NCBI GenBank assembly: GCA_963693305.1 | Contig: OY855911.1 | Location: 28,730,439 to 28,794,438, forward strand | Length of the DNA stretch: 64,000 bases | Reading direction: 5' to 3' | Source of the DNA: Meandrina meandrites | Taxonomy: Eukaryota; Cnidaria; Anthozoa; Scleractinia; Meandrinidae | Shown: piece after piece, positions 12,855 through 25,130 of the stretch | How the letters are laid out: each line of letters starts with the position of its first letter | How positions within the stretch are numbered: the first letter of the stretch is position 1 | The notes under the pieces: model-generated | The model's database searches: none | The model's input: only the letters and a program-made list of their open reading frames with translations | Told to the model about the DNA's origin: nothing | Made by a program: the position numbers and the translations under genes

Positions 12855-15800
12855 ATGGAAAATCGTACCGTAACGAGTGAGACTACGAGTCGCAGGACTA
12901 TGTCTCTTGTGGAAACTTACAGTTCCGTGTCGTCATCCTATAACACAAACAGTGAATCTTTGGCAGTTTTGGGTGAAGATGTCACCATGAAACAGCTCGC
13001 TACTGCCAGGGAAACATTCAGCGACTTGGAAACTGCTTATCGAAAGTTCAAGTCTGAACTAGAAAACGTCAAAGAGGAGCATCGCAACGAGGTATGATTT
13101 TGGTTTATTTTCGAGCTGGCTTATATTTGTCATGAATACCTGTGATTCACGATGGTAGATTGAAGAAATTTGCATAGACGCGCAACTCGAAGTCTCCGCC
13201 ACCTACGGATCTTTAGAAATCTAAAAACAGAGATTTCTCATGTGTTAAGGCGCGTTCCAGTTGAAACACCTTTACTTATGCGTGTAACGTTTTTCACACT
13301 AACTTCACACAGCAAATAATTCCTACCAAAGGCGCTTTGATGTTGATTTAGTCCAAATAATGAGGTCTTGAGCCTTGGCACTGAAGGTCTAAACTAATTA
13401 TGCTTTTGGCTACCTGCATAGAGCTATATAGAGAGCTTTTTGCCAAGTTACTTGCTTTATAACTACTACAAAATTGCGTTTGATTTTGACTCAGTTTGTT
13501 TTTCGTTTAACAAGAGAGCGAAATCAAAACGTTAGTGACCTATCGTAAAACAATTCAGGGATTTAATCGGTTTCGTTATGCAAACAATTTCCACTTTGCA
13601 TAATAATTAGTTTAAGTCATACGGAAATGAAGCGAAGAGAATAAAAACAACAATTGAATGAACCAATCTTCATCTTTTGCCTTTTTAGGTCGATAAGTTA
13701 CGTTCGCAAATCGACAACCTTCAAAAGCAGAAAGCACATCTGCAGGAACAATTAAAAGATTCTCGAGTCGACGCCAAAAAGCACCAGGACGAACTAATCC
13801 GCGTTCAGCGAAAGCTGACCGAGAAGGAATGGGAATATGATGCATTAAAAAAGGATTCCGACTCGCAGAGAGAAATTATTCGAAAGCTACGAGAGGAGAA
13901 AGTTTCTCTTGAAAAGGAAAACGAGGACCTGAGGCGAGAGCTGTCGTCTAGCCAAGCGCTTGTGCCATCTTCTGGCGGAAGGAAAGATGAAAGTGATGAA
14001 CTCGTAGCCGTGCGGCATGAGATTACAGAGTGGGAGACAAGCTATAAATTCATTCACAAGGAAAAGGAAGATCTACAGGAAGAAATGTTGACCCTCCAGA
14101 GCAAGCTAAACGATTTGCAGGCCGATCACGATAAAACCCAGAGGGAATTTCAGAAGGAGCTCAAGGTCAACTCCATGAAGGCGTCTAAGCTCGAATCGCA
14201 GGTGCAAAACTCGGTACGACAGAGGGATAACTTTAAGAACCAGTTAGAAGGATTGAGAGAAGATTACAAGAAAGGCAAGGAAGCGTATAATCTCCTGCAG
14301 CGCGATTTCTTGGAGAGCCAGAAGAAAGCCGATATGTACCGCGAAGAACTCTCTGCAAAGAATAATCAGCTACAGAAACTGGAGAATTCCAATAAGGCTC
14401 TGCAGGGGAAACTAGAAGCCCTAAAGCAAGACTTCTCAAAGAATCAGCTCTCCTCTGACATTTACGATAGGCAGAAAGAAGCTCTCGAGCGAGACCTTCA
14501 CGAAGCTGAGTGGAAAATAAATGATCTAGTCGAAGCTAACGAAGGCCTGTCGACAGAGAGAGATGAGATGGAGAAAGAGCTGGCACTAGTTAAAGCGCGC
14601 ATTCCAACTCTAGAGAACAACTGTGAAAAGGCCAATGAGAAAGCCAGTGAAAATGAACAGCACGTCAATCGTCTTCGTCAGCGCATCGGTGACCTGGAAA
14701 CTAATTTGTTTTCCCTCCAGAACAAGAATGTTCAGCTCGAAACAAATTATCAAGAGTCCATGGCGGAAGCGCAAGACCTGCAGAACCGGTGTGAACGGGC
14801 AAACGAGCGCGTGGCGGAATTGGAATCTCAAGTGGAGCTCCTCGGGCAAGAAAACGATGACTTGAAGAGTCAGCTGGGACATTCAGAGCGGAGAATCGCC
14901 GAACTGCGGGCATCACTGCAGAGAAACGAACAAGAGAACGAAGAACTTGAAGTCTCTACCGCTGGAATGAAGACGCATCTGTCGAAACTAGGCACCCAGC
15001 TAGATAGTGTCAGCAAGAGCAAAGCGCAGTTGAAGTCAGACCTTGACGACGAAAAGAGCAAGATTGCAAGGCTGCGAAAAGATTTGGTCACATCTCAAGC
15101 AACCGCAGCCGAATTTCAGCGGACTTCAGAGTGGTATAAACGAGAGGCGGCCTCCAAAGACCGGACAATAGACGATCTCAGGGCAAACATAGCAGCCATG
15201 GAAGGAAAGAGTGAACCCCTGTACGAGGAAATCAACAAGCTTCAAACGCACATGGAAATCCTTGAAGACGAGAAGAAAAGCCTCCACGGAGAAACACTGC
15301 AGTTTCAGAAAGCACTCCGCGAGGTCGAGGCGGACTTGGCCCTGGCCAATGAGGACAAAGATCGCTTGAATGACGAACTTAAGGAGTATTACAAGAAATC
15401 ATCTGAGCTTCAAGCCTCTTATAAGGTGTGCGATCAAGAAAGAATGGATAACCACCAACAAGTTTTAATGCTGACCAAAAAGGTGGAACGCTTAGAGGCT
15501 GAGTTGGCAGAGGCGCTCAAAGAGAAGAAATGGCTGGAAACTGAGCTTGCGAACTACACTGGAAACAACCGCAAGAATGTCGAAGAAGTAGACATTGTTA
15601 AGACGCAGTTAGTAGAAGTGCAAAGCATGATGGATGACTATCGACGCGATGGAGCTGACAAAGAATCTACCATTGAGCAGCTTCGCGAGCAAGTTCTTTT
15701 CTTGACGAAAGACTACGATGATCTCAAAGCAGAGCTTAACTATAACAAGTCGCTAGTGGACGACGTGGAAAGTGACAAGAGACGACTTCAAGAACAAGTC

Positions 15801-18800
15801 ACTGCGCTGGGTGACGAGTTAACTAGGGTGAATTCACTGCACGATTCCGCCAAGAGAAAGAGCGACCAGTTGGAAGTTGACCACAGCATCATAGTCAAGA
15901 AGATGAATACACTAGAATCAACTTACAAGAAAGATGTCGACAAGAATGCGCGACGTGAGCTAGAAATTGCGCGCAAAAGAAACGGCGAATTGGAGCAAGA
16001 TTTGTACGCATACCGTAAAAAGATCGCGGAGACTGAGGCAGAATTGCAAGCGACAAAGAAAGACAATCAGGAACTTGAAGAAGAGCTAGATGAGGTAGAA
16101 GGAAAGATCGCGCTACAGAATCAAGAGATCGAAAGATTGACGCACGAGAATAATGACATGGGACAGAGGCTTACATCTGTTGACCAAAAGTTGAAAGAGA
16201 TGGACAACGAAGTAGCCACCGCTATGAGACTTAAAGACAAGGCTGAAGAAGACCTGTATAACGCACGAACCCGTGCAAACAAACTCGAGTCCCAGGCGGA
16301 GATTGTCCAGCGGCAAAAGCTACAGTTGAAAGATCAGCTTGACGAGGTGAACAACAAACTGATTCAATGCCAAGAACAAATCATGATTCTAGAAAGTCAG
16401 GTGCTTGAGAATAAGAAGATCAACGAAACCATGAACAAGGTGGTTGGAAAGAAAGACAAAGGTATCGAAGATCTAAACAACGAGCTGAGGCAACTGGAAA
16501 GGGATTTCGATAACACCAAGCAAGATCTGATCACTGCCAGAGTAAACTGCGATGGACTGGATGCCGAAAAGAAAGATTTGGAACGACGCTTGGCTTCTGC
16601 TCAAGATCGCATCGACAATTTGGAGAGGGAAATGAATAACCACCGGGATGGGCGTGGTACGTTAGAGCAGGAGATCAGTACCTATACTTTCAAGATCACG
16701 TCCATGGAGACTCAGTTGATCAACACTACTAAAGACAAGGACCATTTCAAGAACGAGTACGATAAGCAGCTGGCCGCCAACAGAAAAATGAAGGAGGAAG
16801 TACTGGGCGTGCAGAATCAGGTTCGAGAAAAGGAAAGAGCACTGGAAGGCTTAAAGAAGGACCTTCGCGACAGAGAAAACGCACTTGAGAGATTGAAAAC
16901 ATCGAAGGCTGGACTCGAAAACGAATTGTTACAGGCCAAGAAAGACCTGGAGACTTACAAGTGGAAGAATGAAAATTTGGAAGACAATGTGACAAATCTC
17001 ACTGAACAGATCCAAAACTCGAATATTGAAATTTCCAAGATGGAGGTTACCTTGTCCACGCTAGAAAGGGAAAAGGAAGATAGGGACAGGAGCATCGTAC
17101 CGAGCGAGGATAAGTACCACGAAGTGGAAGCCATGTTGAGGCAAAGCCAAGATCGAGAGAGTTCTTTGAAGCAGGAGTTGCAGTTGCAGAAGGCTAAGGT
17201 AAACAAAGTTGAGGGTGAATTCAAGAGAGCTCAGCAACAAGGCATCGAACTACAACACGAGATCAACATGCTAAACAGAAAATTTCATGATGCCGAAGAG
17301 AGTAGAAACAGGGCTGACCGCGAGAAGAAAACACTGAAAGATGAACTCATGACCGCCAGTGGCAAAGTATCAGATCTGGAGGTGAAGTTTGAGCATGAGT
17401 ATCGCGAGAAGCTTTCCCTGCAGGCACAGCTAGAAGATGCTAATAACAGATCGGCTGCAAACCGCGAAGAAGTTCTTAAAGTTGAACAGCAACTCATCGA
17501 GCAGAAACTAACAGTGGATATAATTAACAAAGACATCGCCCAGAAGGAAGAACATATTGATCAACTCAAGGCAAGCAAGAAGTACCTGGAAGAACAGGTC
17601 CAGTCTCTAAAAGGAAGTTTAAACATCAGTCGAGACGATTGTCAGCGCTTGAAGCAGGAGCAAGAACGCCTACAAAAAGAGATTTTACGACTGCAAGGTG
17701 GTGTCCAAGATGCCGAGGGTCGCATACAGAAAACAGCTTACGAACGAGATCGTGTTCAAGAAGAAACCCGTGCCACTGTTATGAAAATTTCAAATCTCGA
17801 GCAACAGCTGGCAGATTCTAATAGAGAAAACGATTCTCTTAAGGACAAGCTGGAAGAGTGGAAAGACTCGTCAGCGCGATATAGAGACGAAACCATTTCC
17901 TTGGAAAACGAGATCTCATCACTCAAGACAACAATCGACGCCCTCACCGCGGACGTGGAGAGTAAGAACAGGCAGATTGAAGACTTGAAGCAGAGAAAAG
18001 CAATTATCGAGGAAGAGTTAGAAGAGACCAAGAGGATTCTACGGCGCAAAGATGTTGATCACGGCAACTTGACGACAAAGAAGAAAGAGGTCGAAGAATC
18101 TTATAACATCGCCGTTCAAAGAATCGAGACCCTGGAAAGCAATCCATTCGGTTCCGAAGAAGAACGAATGTTTCTTGAAGAGGATTTGGCAGTCACGAAA
18201 CGAAAGCTTGCAGAAACAGAAGTGGCTCTAAGAGGAAGCACAGATCGTGAAAAGGATCTTCAGGAGAAATTGCTTGCTGTTCACTCGCAATTGTCAAGAC
18301 TGGAGTCGAGCAGAGAAACCCTGCAGGAAAAGAAAACAGAGCTCGAGCACGATTTATACGCCACACAGAAAGAATTAGCGTCTTTGAAGGAGGGTTACGA
18401 CAGTGCGATGAATGAAATAGATGCCTTGAATCGCGATCTGAATGAAGCAAACACCAAAATTACCCAACTGGAGTTGCTGCTGGACAAAGAACAAAAAGCT
18501 AGGTCGAAAATGGAACTCGAGAAAGAAGGCGAATTATCAAAGCTAAACAAGAACGATGAAGAGCTTCTTCGAGTGCAGCGGAAGTTAGTGGAGTATCAAA
18601 CACTGTGGGACCAGCATGCCAAGGAAGTAGGTGGTAAGGACGCGCTTCTACAAGATTTGAGGAACGAGAAGAAGGCTTTAGAAAGGAACTTACAGGTTAC
18701 TCGTGACGAACTGGCCAGCATGCACGGTTCCATCAACGATGCCTTGCGCAAGAAGGATGTCAGCGACAGCGATGCGTTTGAATTAAAGAAACAGATGGCA

Positions 18801-21800
18801 GATTGTGATTTGAAGCTCAAATCTACCCTGCTTGAGAACGAGGAAATGCACAACGATCTAATCAACTACAGCAACAAGATAGCCGACTTGGAAGATGACA
18901 TACAGAAAGCGCTCAAAGAAAATGCCAATATGAAAGCAGAGCTGCATGATGCTCGAGATACCATGTCTAGAAGGAAAGAAGATTACGATGTGTTGCTAAG
19001 GAAAAACAACGACTACAAAAACACCAAGGAGGCACTACAAAATGAAATAGTGGACAAGAATGGGCAGATCGACTTTCTGAAGTCAGCAAACAGCTCTCTG
19101 GAGAGTGAAATCAATTCGCTGAAGACAAAGATTGATCACTTCAAAGATGACTTTGACAAAGGTTATCAAGAAATCACGGAACTTAACGTCGCCCTTCGGG
19201 AGAGAGACTCCAAAATCAGCAATTTGGAAAACACCTTGAAGTCAGTCCGTCGAGACAACGACAAGCTATCACAAGAAATTGCAGCATGTCGAGCTTCGAC
19301 TACGGAATACAAGAACTATCACCAAGGTGCGAAGAAGGAAGTGGAAAAACTACAGATGGATCTATTGTCAGTAAGCAACAAGGTTTCTCACCTGGAAACA
19401 CGCAATGAAGCTCTAGAGGACGAACGAAACGATCTGAAGAGCGAAATTGCACACTTGAAGAAAATCAACGCGGAGCTAAAAGGCAAGGTAGAAGCCTTGG
19501 ATCGTGACAAGAAGAAACTGCAGAATGAATTCAACGTTATTCAAAAGAAATACCAAGAAATACACAGCAGCTACATAAGCATCGAGAGCGAGAAGGCAAG
19601 GATCAAAGGCGACGCTGCCCTGCAGAAGAAAGTCGTCGACCTGCAATCACAGCTGCAGCAGGTTTGTCAAGAAAAGGAAGACACCGAGAACCAGCTAGAG
19701 TTGATCAGGAAGAGGCTGTCCAAGATGGAGCTAGATTTCGGCGAGTGCAACCGTGCAAAGGAATCGTTAGAGTACGAGGTTAGCTGGCGAACCAACCGCA
19801 TCAAAGAATTAGAAGAAGTCATCAAGTCCATGGAAGAAAAAGACCAGTTTGGTAAAAACGAGATTTTGTCCTGGCACAAGAGGGTCACTTCGCTGGAGCA
19901 AGAGCTACAAGCTGCCAAAAACAAGATCGCTCGTTTGGAGGCATTTAACAAAGCATATGACGATAAGATCCACGCTTTGAACGATGATCTGGTCGAAGGG
20001 CAAGATGCATTAGCCAAAACTGAAGCAGCCCTAGCAAACGCCCAACACGCCTTAGACGATAAACAGAGAGAACTCATGGATAGCTACAAGAAGGTCTCCG
20101 AGCTGCAGACAGCTCTGGACGCAGCCGTTCAAAGCAAGAACGATGCTCAGAGAGACCTTCAAGGTGCAAAAGCCAAGATTCATTCGCTGGAGGAAGAGCT
20201 GCAAGAAGAACTTAAGCGACAAGCTCAGCTCAGAGGTACACTGGAAGAAATGAGGGCACGAAATGAGGAGTTGAAGGATGAGATTACCCGCCTACAGAAG
20301 AAGTTGTTGGAACTTCAGCAAGAGATAGATGAGTTGCAGCGAGAGCTATCAGAAAAAGCCTACACCGTTGATCGTTTAAAGAACGACTACGACGCACTGC
20401 AGAGTGAACTGAATGTCACCAAAACAGATCTCACAACAACAAGATCCGATCTCGAGAAATCCTTAGCGGGCAAACGGGAGCTACAATACGAAAACCAGAA
20501 GTTACAGCTTCAAAACACGGAGCTTGATACCTCGTATTCGCTGCTCAAAGACGAAAACGAAAGGTTGAAGTCCGAGGTACAAGGTTTGCAAGTACAGCTC
20601 TCTGAACTTCAGCTGAATTTCAACACGCTACAGAGGGATAACATCACCGTGGTGGAACAAAGCAATCTCGAAGCTGCACCAGAAGACGACTTCGAACTCG
20701 AAGCATTACGGGGCGAATGCGATCGCTTGGCTCGTGAGGTGTCGGGATTGAATCGGAAGATTGTGACATGGAAAGACAAGTGCGAAGGGATGGAACAAGA
20801 GAAGCTTCGGTTAGAAGACAAAGTCACGTCAATGCAGAAGACCATAAACAACCTCGAGGGAGCAAACCAAAGCTTGATCTCAGAAAGAAATCGACTTCAG
20901 AATGACATTGATAAATTACAGAAGAAGCTTGTTGAACTAGAAGCACAGTTAAGCACGGCTGAGAATGATAAGCGTACCCTGCAAGACGATCTTGAAGACA
21001 CCCAGAAGAAGTTATTGAAACTGGAGGCGGAGTACCAGCTGCTTAAGGGAAGAAATGCACCTTATGGTGGATGGAGTTCATCGTCGGATGCAGCTTTACG
21101 AAGGAGTAAAGAACGGGAAAATGAGCTGCAAAATGAGGTTCTGGAAGCGCACAAGAAGAATACGAGCTTAGAGCACGAGTTAAGATCAACACGCGAACGA
21201 CTGGAGTCACTGCAAGATGCATACAATGTGGCAGAGGACAAAGCAGCACGGCTTAAAGAAGAAATCATCGTGTACCAGAAGCGCATCTCAGAACTGGAGG
21301 CCAGCTACGAAAGCAGCCGAGAAAGAAACTCGCAACTCGATCAAGAAATCTTTGACCTGCAAAAGAAGATGGAAGAACTCGGTGACAACAGAAAAATTAG
21401 CCAGAAAGACAGATCCGAATTGGAGTACGAAATTAACTCGCTCCGTTCCAAGATCGGGAGGTTAGAGTCCCAGTTAGGAGATGCAAACAGAGAGAAAGAC
21501 AGTTTCAGACTACAGCTGGTTGAATCCCGCAACAAGAGCGACGAAGCCTCAAAGGAAGTTACTCGACAAGTAACTGAGATCCACACCAGGAGTGAAGTCT
21601 TCAGACGAGAAATCATTGAAAAGGAGACTGTTATCGAGCAATTCAAGACAAGGGTCATAACTATGGACAAGGAATTGGACGCACTGAGACGCGATTTGCA
21701 GAATAAGGCCGATGAGTGCAACGCACTTCAACGGGAGAATGACCAGCTGAAGTTCGAGCTTGGCCAACAGAAGCAGTCCAGATATGCAAGCGAAGACGAG

Positions 21801-22973
21801 CTTCGAGAAGAAATAGAATCACTCAAACTGAAATACGACGAAATTGAGGGCGAAAAGGATGCGTTGCGAAGAGAGAGGAACAATCTTCAATTCGAGCTTC
21901 GTTCAGTGAAAGAGCAGCTGGATAACGTTGAGACAGTGTACAAAGACAGCACCGATGGGCTTCAACAGGTCAACAGTGATCTGATCTCCAGTCAGGTCAG
22001 GGTATCCGAACTGGAGACTGAGCTGCAGAGAGCGGCAAAGGACAGTCACAGCCAACAGCATCAGCTTGACAAGGCCAACAAAGACATCATAAGCAAGCAA
22101 GAGCAGATCATTCGTTTTGAGAAGGACCTGCGGACGCTGAAGACAGAGCTGGAGTTGATGAAGAAGAGCCGTGACGAAAAAGATGACAAGATTGGCGTGT
22201 TGGACCGGAAATGCATCACACTGGAACTTGAGATCGAAAGACTAAAGAAGGAACTTTTTATCGCCCAAGAAGATCAACAGCGAAGCGAAAGAAGGTTGAA
22301 GGACCTCCAAGCCCGTTCCGAGATTGCTAGAGTAGAAGTCAAACCCACTTACGAGACAAGCTTTGAAGTGCGACGTAGTCGATACCCGACCGACAACAAC
22401 GTCCAAATTCAAGGGCGTGGCAGGAAGACTTCTACCCTCGCCATGGAAGTTGGAAGTGGAAGAAAGCAGAGCGGCCAACCTGATTCACCTCGTGAACCAC
22501 TGGCCCGTAAGATATCAGCACCAGTGGATCAAAGCAGCCCTCGTTACGACACCTTTTCACGCCCACAAGAATATATCAGGGCAGAAAAGGACGTAAGTGC
22601 AACATTTGAGGAACCAGTGATAGAGGTGCAGGCGAGACCGGTGGAAGACGAGCCAGTCTCCGACGACGTTTTCTCCTCGGATGGACCAGTGGTTGTCAGA
22701 TCCTACGACGGAAACACGATGGCGAACGGCATGACCTCCTTTGTACTGACGCGTTCCCATTCACGAGTCAGTGAGAGCCACAGCGAGTCTACGAGTGAGC
22801 GAAGAAGTACCTCACGGGTTACCGCTGAAGTGTACCAGAAGAACGTGACAAGTAGTGTGAGCACGCACAGCGTCTCGGAGGACCTGGCTATAGCTGAGGG
22901 AAAGATAACCGCACCTCGTAGCAGTTATGGCAGTAGTAGAAGCTGGGATAGGAATTCAAATTACTACCTTTAA
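12855..22973 (+). CDS. Giant coiled-coil rod protein, 3173 residues, two exons
   Basis: Exons 12855-13091 and 13689-22973; a phase-0 intron with GT at 13092 and AG at 13687-13688; stop TAA at 22971-22973. ATG 12855 has A at -3 and G at +4; upstream in-frame codons offer only GTG. After a short Ser/Thr-rich head (residues 1-50), residues ~60-2955 are almost unbroken heptads rich in Glu, Lys, Leu, Gln and Asn. Many stretches show a 28-residue rhythm: DL..(K/E)(I/L)..LE motifs recur exactly four heptads apart (for example near residues 875, 985 and 1610). Breaks in the coil occur near 1214 (Pro), 1562 (Asn-Pro-Phe-Gly) and 2535 (Tyr-Gly-Gly-Trp-Ser). The tail (about 2957-3173) is non-coiled, with basic and Ser-rich stretches. 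There is no myosin head, kinesin motor, CH, GRIP or other recognisable domain. Likely a cytoskeletal, centrosomal or golgin-like tether; not assigned to a family. Confidence 0.9.
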
Positions 22974-23284
22974 TCAGTAACTCCGTTTTGACTCAAGGTC
23001 CTAAATGGAGCGTTTTCTAATGACTCGGGGCCGCAACGTAATTACAGATGATGACCACGATAGACGCAAATTATACCGTAATGAACTAATTAGAAACTCA
23101 GCTATAGCCAAAATGTGTCAGCTGTGCCAAACGCGGGAAATGTCGCATGCGCCAAATCACGTGGAGTTTGGGGTTTGCGTCTGATTGGCAAAGAAAATAT
23201 TTTTTATTGATTGGCTACAATACGTTGTACGTGATCCAGGATCATAACGAAATCGCTCTAAAGATCAGGGCGCAGTTGTTCATA

Positions 23285-23396
23285 GGTTGATAACGCTATC
23301 CACCAGATAAATCGCTATCCAGTGGATAAGTGTTGACAAAACAAACTATGCTATCCAGTGGATAGTGATTTGTCCGGTGGATAGCGTTATCCAACC
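23285..23396. mobile_element. 112-bp palindromic MITE (GATAACGCTATCC family)
   Basis: Starts GGTTGATAACGCTATCC and ends with the complement GGATAGCGTTATCCAACC. Internal CTATCCAGTGGATA words make the whole element self-complementary. A partial second copy lies at 35152-35215 in an IP6K intron, so this is a dispersed family. It has no coding capacity. Confidence 0.8.
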
Positions 23397-23645
23397 TTTA
23401 AAAAACTGGGGCAAGATGGGAAATCAGTTTGAAGCTGTGTATATAAAAATTCGGAGAACTTTAAAATAATTCAGTAACAACAAGAGTGTTGGTGATCGTT
23501 AAGCATTTTCAGACACATTTGTAAACAATCAAACTTGCCAAGTAATTGCTTTTGAAGAGTGACCCAGAATTTCATTGTTAATAGACTGCATGCAGTCTGT
23601 TTTTCTCTAGAAATTCAGAAAGGGAATGCTGTAAACTAGGGTTTA

Positions 23646-24167
23646 AGACGCGAGACGGTGAGATTGTGGCGAGACAACAGCGCGCGAGGAAAAATAGACT
23701 GCGGACTCTTATGCATTTTTTGAGGATATCCGTCAGCCCAGCAACGGAGAAGCTGATTGGCCAATGTGCGCAATCTAAAGTTGCGCGCGCGCAATGGCGT
23801 TACGGATCTTATGTGTTTGCGTCAACACGTCGACGCAGTGTTTTGTTTCACAAAGTTCCTTTAAATGAGCTTGAAAATTCATCCAATACAACCAAGCGCC
23901 TCTTAACGTCTTGTTATTAGTCTTGTTATGGTTATGGAGTGGAATTTTCTTTTAATAATGTCTTGAAGCAAAGTTTATAATGAGCTAAGGCAGTGCGCGT
24001 GCAAATAGAAAAGCAGTTAATCGCGAGATCCTTGACGCCATTCCGCGCGCACAATTTAAATTGGCCAATCAGCTTCTCCGTTGCTGGGCTGACGGGCATA
24101 TCCTCAAAAATTACAAAAGAGTCCGTAGTCGGTTTTTTCTCGTCTCGTCCCAAGCCCTTCCCGTCCA
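23646..24167. mobile_element. ~520-bp foldback element with long inverted arms
   Basis: The left arm (about 23646-23812) and right arm (about 24020-24167) are inverted copies. The best-kept core spans GTCAGCCCAGCAACGGAG and GAAGCTGATTGGCCAAT. Because of the inversion both strands encode the word SPATEKLIGQ in short ORFs, which is a shadow and not evidence of protein. The spacer is about 200 bp. No terminal duplication is evident. Confidence 0.8.
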
Positions 24168-24624
24168 TACCGCCAGGTGGTTCGCCCAGTTCCCGATATA
24201 AAAGCGCTCCCCCGACCCTTAGAGAAAAGTTGAATTTATTGTAATTTCTTTGAAGTGAACTGGTGTTTTACATTTTTTTTCCCTATATGACTAAGGGCGG
24301 CTATATGATAAGTAAATTTAAGATTTCACTCTACTTATGGGAGATTCACATGTTTTAATATATTTTACAAATCCACATTGTAGTGTTTGTGCATGGAGAT
24401 AAGATGATTTTTGCTATATAAGTATTTTTGAAAACTAGGTTATGTAATCAGACTCAATGTCTTAATAGCGCTTAAGCTGAAGCTCGTTATATATAGGAGA
24501 TCTCACTGCTTTTTGTAGAAGTTAAAAATTCGTGCATGTCCTTCATTATTGCCTGTATTTCGTGGCTACAATTCCTCATTAAACTATAATTATTAATGAA
24601 TAATTTGGCTCTTCTTTTATTTGT

Positions 24625-24658
24625 GGGGGGGAGGGGAGGGAGGTAGGGGGGGGGGGGT
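24625..24658 (+). repeat. G-rich low-complexity run
   Basis: Tract of guanines broken by single A or T residues with four or more G-runs of at least three. On sequence alone it could form a G-quadruplex. It lies downstream of the GPCR stop on the opposite strand, so GPCR transcripts reaching it would carry the C-rich strand. Confidence 0.6.
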
Positions 24659-24869
24659 TATAAATCTTTATCAGCTCATCGCAAGGCATAAAAATGTTGA
24701 TGTTGCCTTTGCGGTGTTTGGTTTCCCCTGGACAAACTTTGCAGTGATGCTGCGAAAAGTGACAAGTATGAAAAATTCCGCGACTGTGATAAGTTCCTCT
24801 TAAATTTTGTCCTACAAATTCCTGATTGCATACCATTCCTTACATTCTGACAAAAGAGTGTTTTACAGA

Positions 24870-25130
24870 CTTGCGTTACGTTCCTCCTTATGACATCAAA
24901 GCGTGACAGTGTCATGATTCGTTCACACCCACAAGCGTAGCGTTACAGAGTTACATGGGTTCCGCATGATCAAAGCGCAGCATTACAGCTTTAAGTTTAG
25001 CGCTGCCATCGTAACGTTACAATGGTGGCGTTACATTTCTTCTCATATTCGTAACGTTACAGCTTTACGTCACTTAATACTTCGTAATCACAGCGTTACA
25101 CTACATTCCACATCATGATTGTAGCGTGAC
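24870..25130. repeat. Degenerate CGTTACA repeat downstream of the GPCR stop
   Basis: Five exact CGTTACA words (24941, 25015, 25029, 25055, 25094) plus variants such as CGTGACA and CATTACA fall within about 260 bp, several preceded by TAG or TAA. On the minus strand, the sense of the GPCR mRNA, this reads TGTAACG and would lie in its 3' UTR. Spacing is irregular, so it is not a clean minisatellite. Confidence 0.6.

Larger units (their letters stand above)
22974..25112. other. Intergenic region between the convergent coiled-coil and GPCR genes
   Basis: About 2.1 kb holding the 3' UTRs of two convergent genes and three repeat structures: a GATAACGCTATCC foldback (23285-23396), a ~520-bp inverted repeat (23646-24167), and a CGTTACA-rich stretch (24870-25130). 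A purine G-run of low complexity lies at 24625-24658. A minus-strand AATAAA (TTTATT at 24616-24621) could be the GPCR polyadenylation signal. No gene is supported. Confidence 0.6.

Noticed and set aside
13612..22760. Many antisense ORFs over the coiled-coil gene
   Set aside because: They arise from the Glu/Lys/Gln-biased codons of the sense frame and read as Ser/Leu/Phe-rich shadows.
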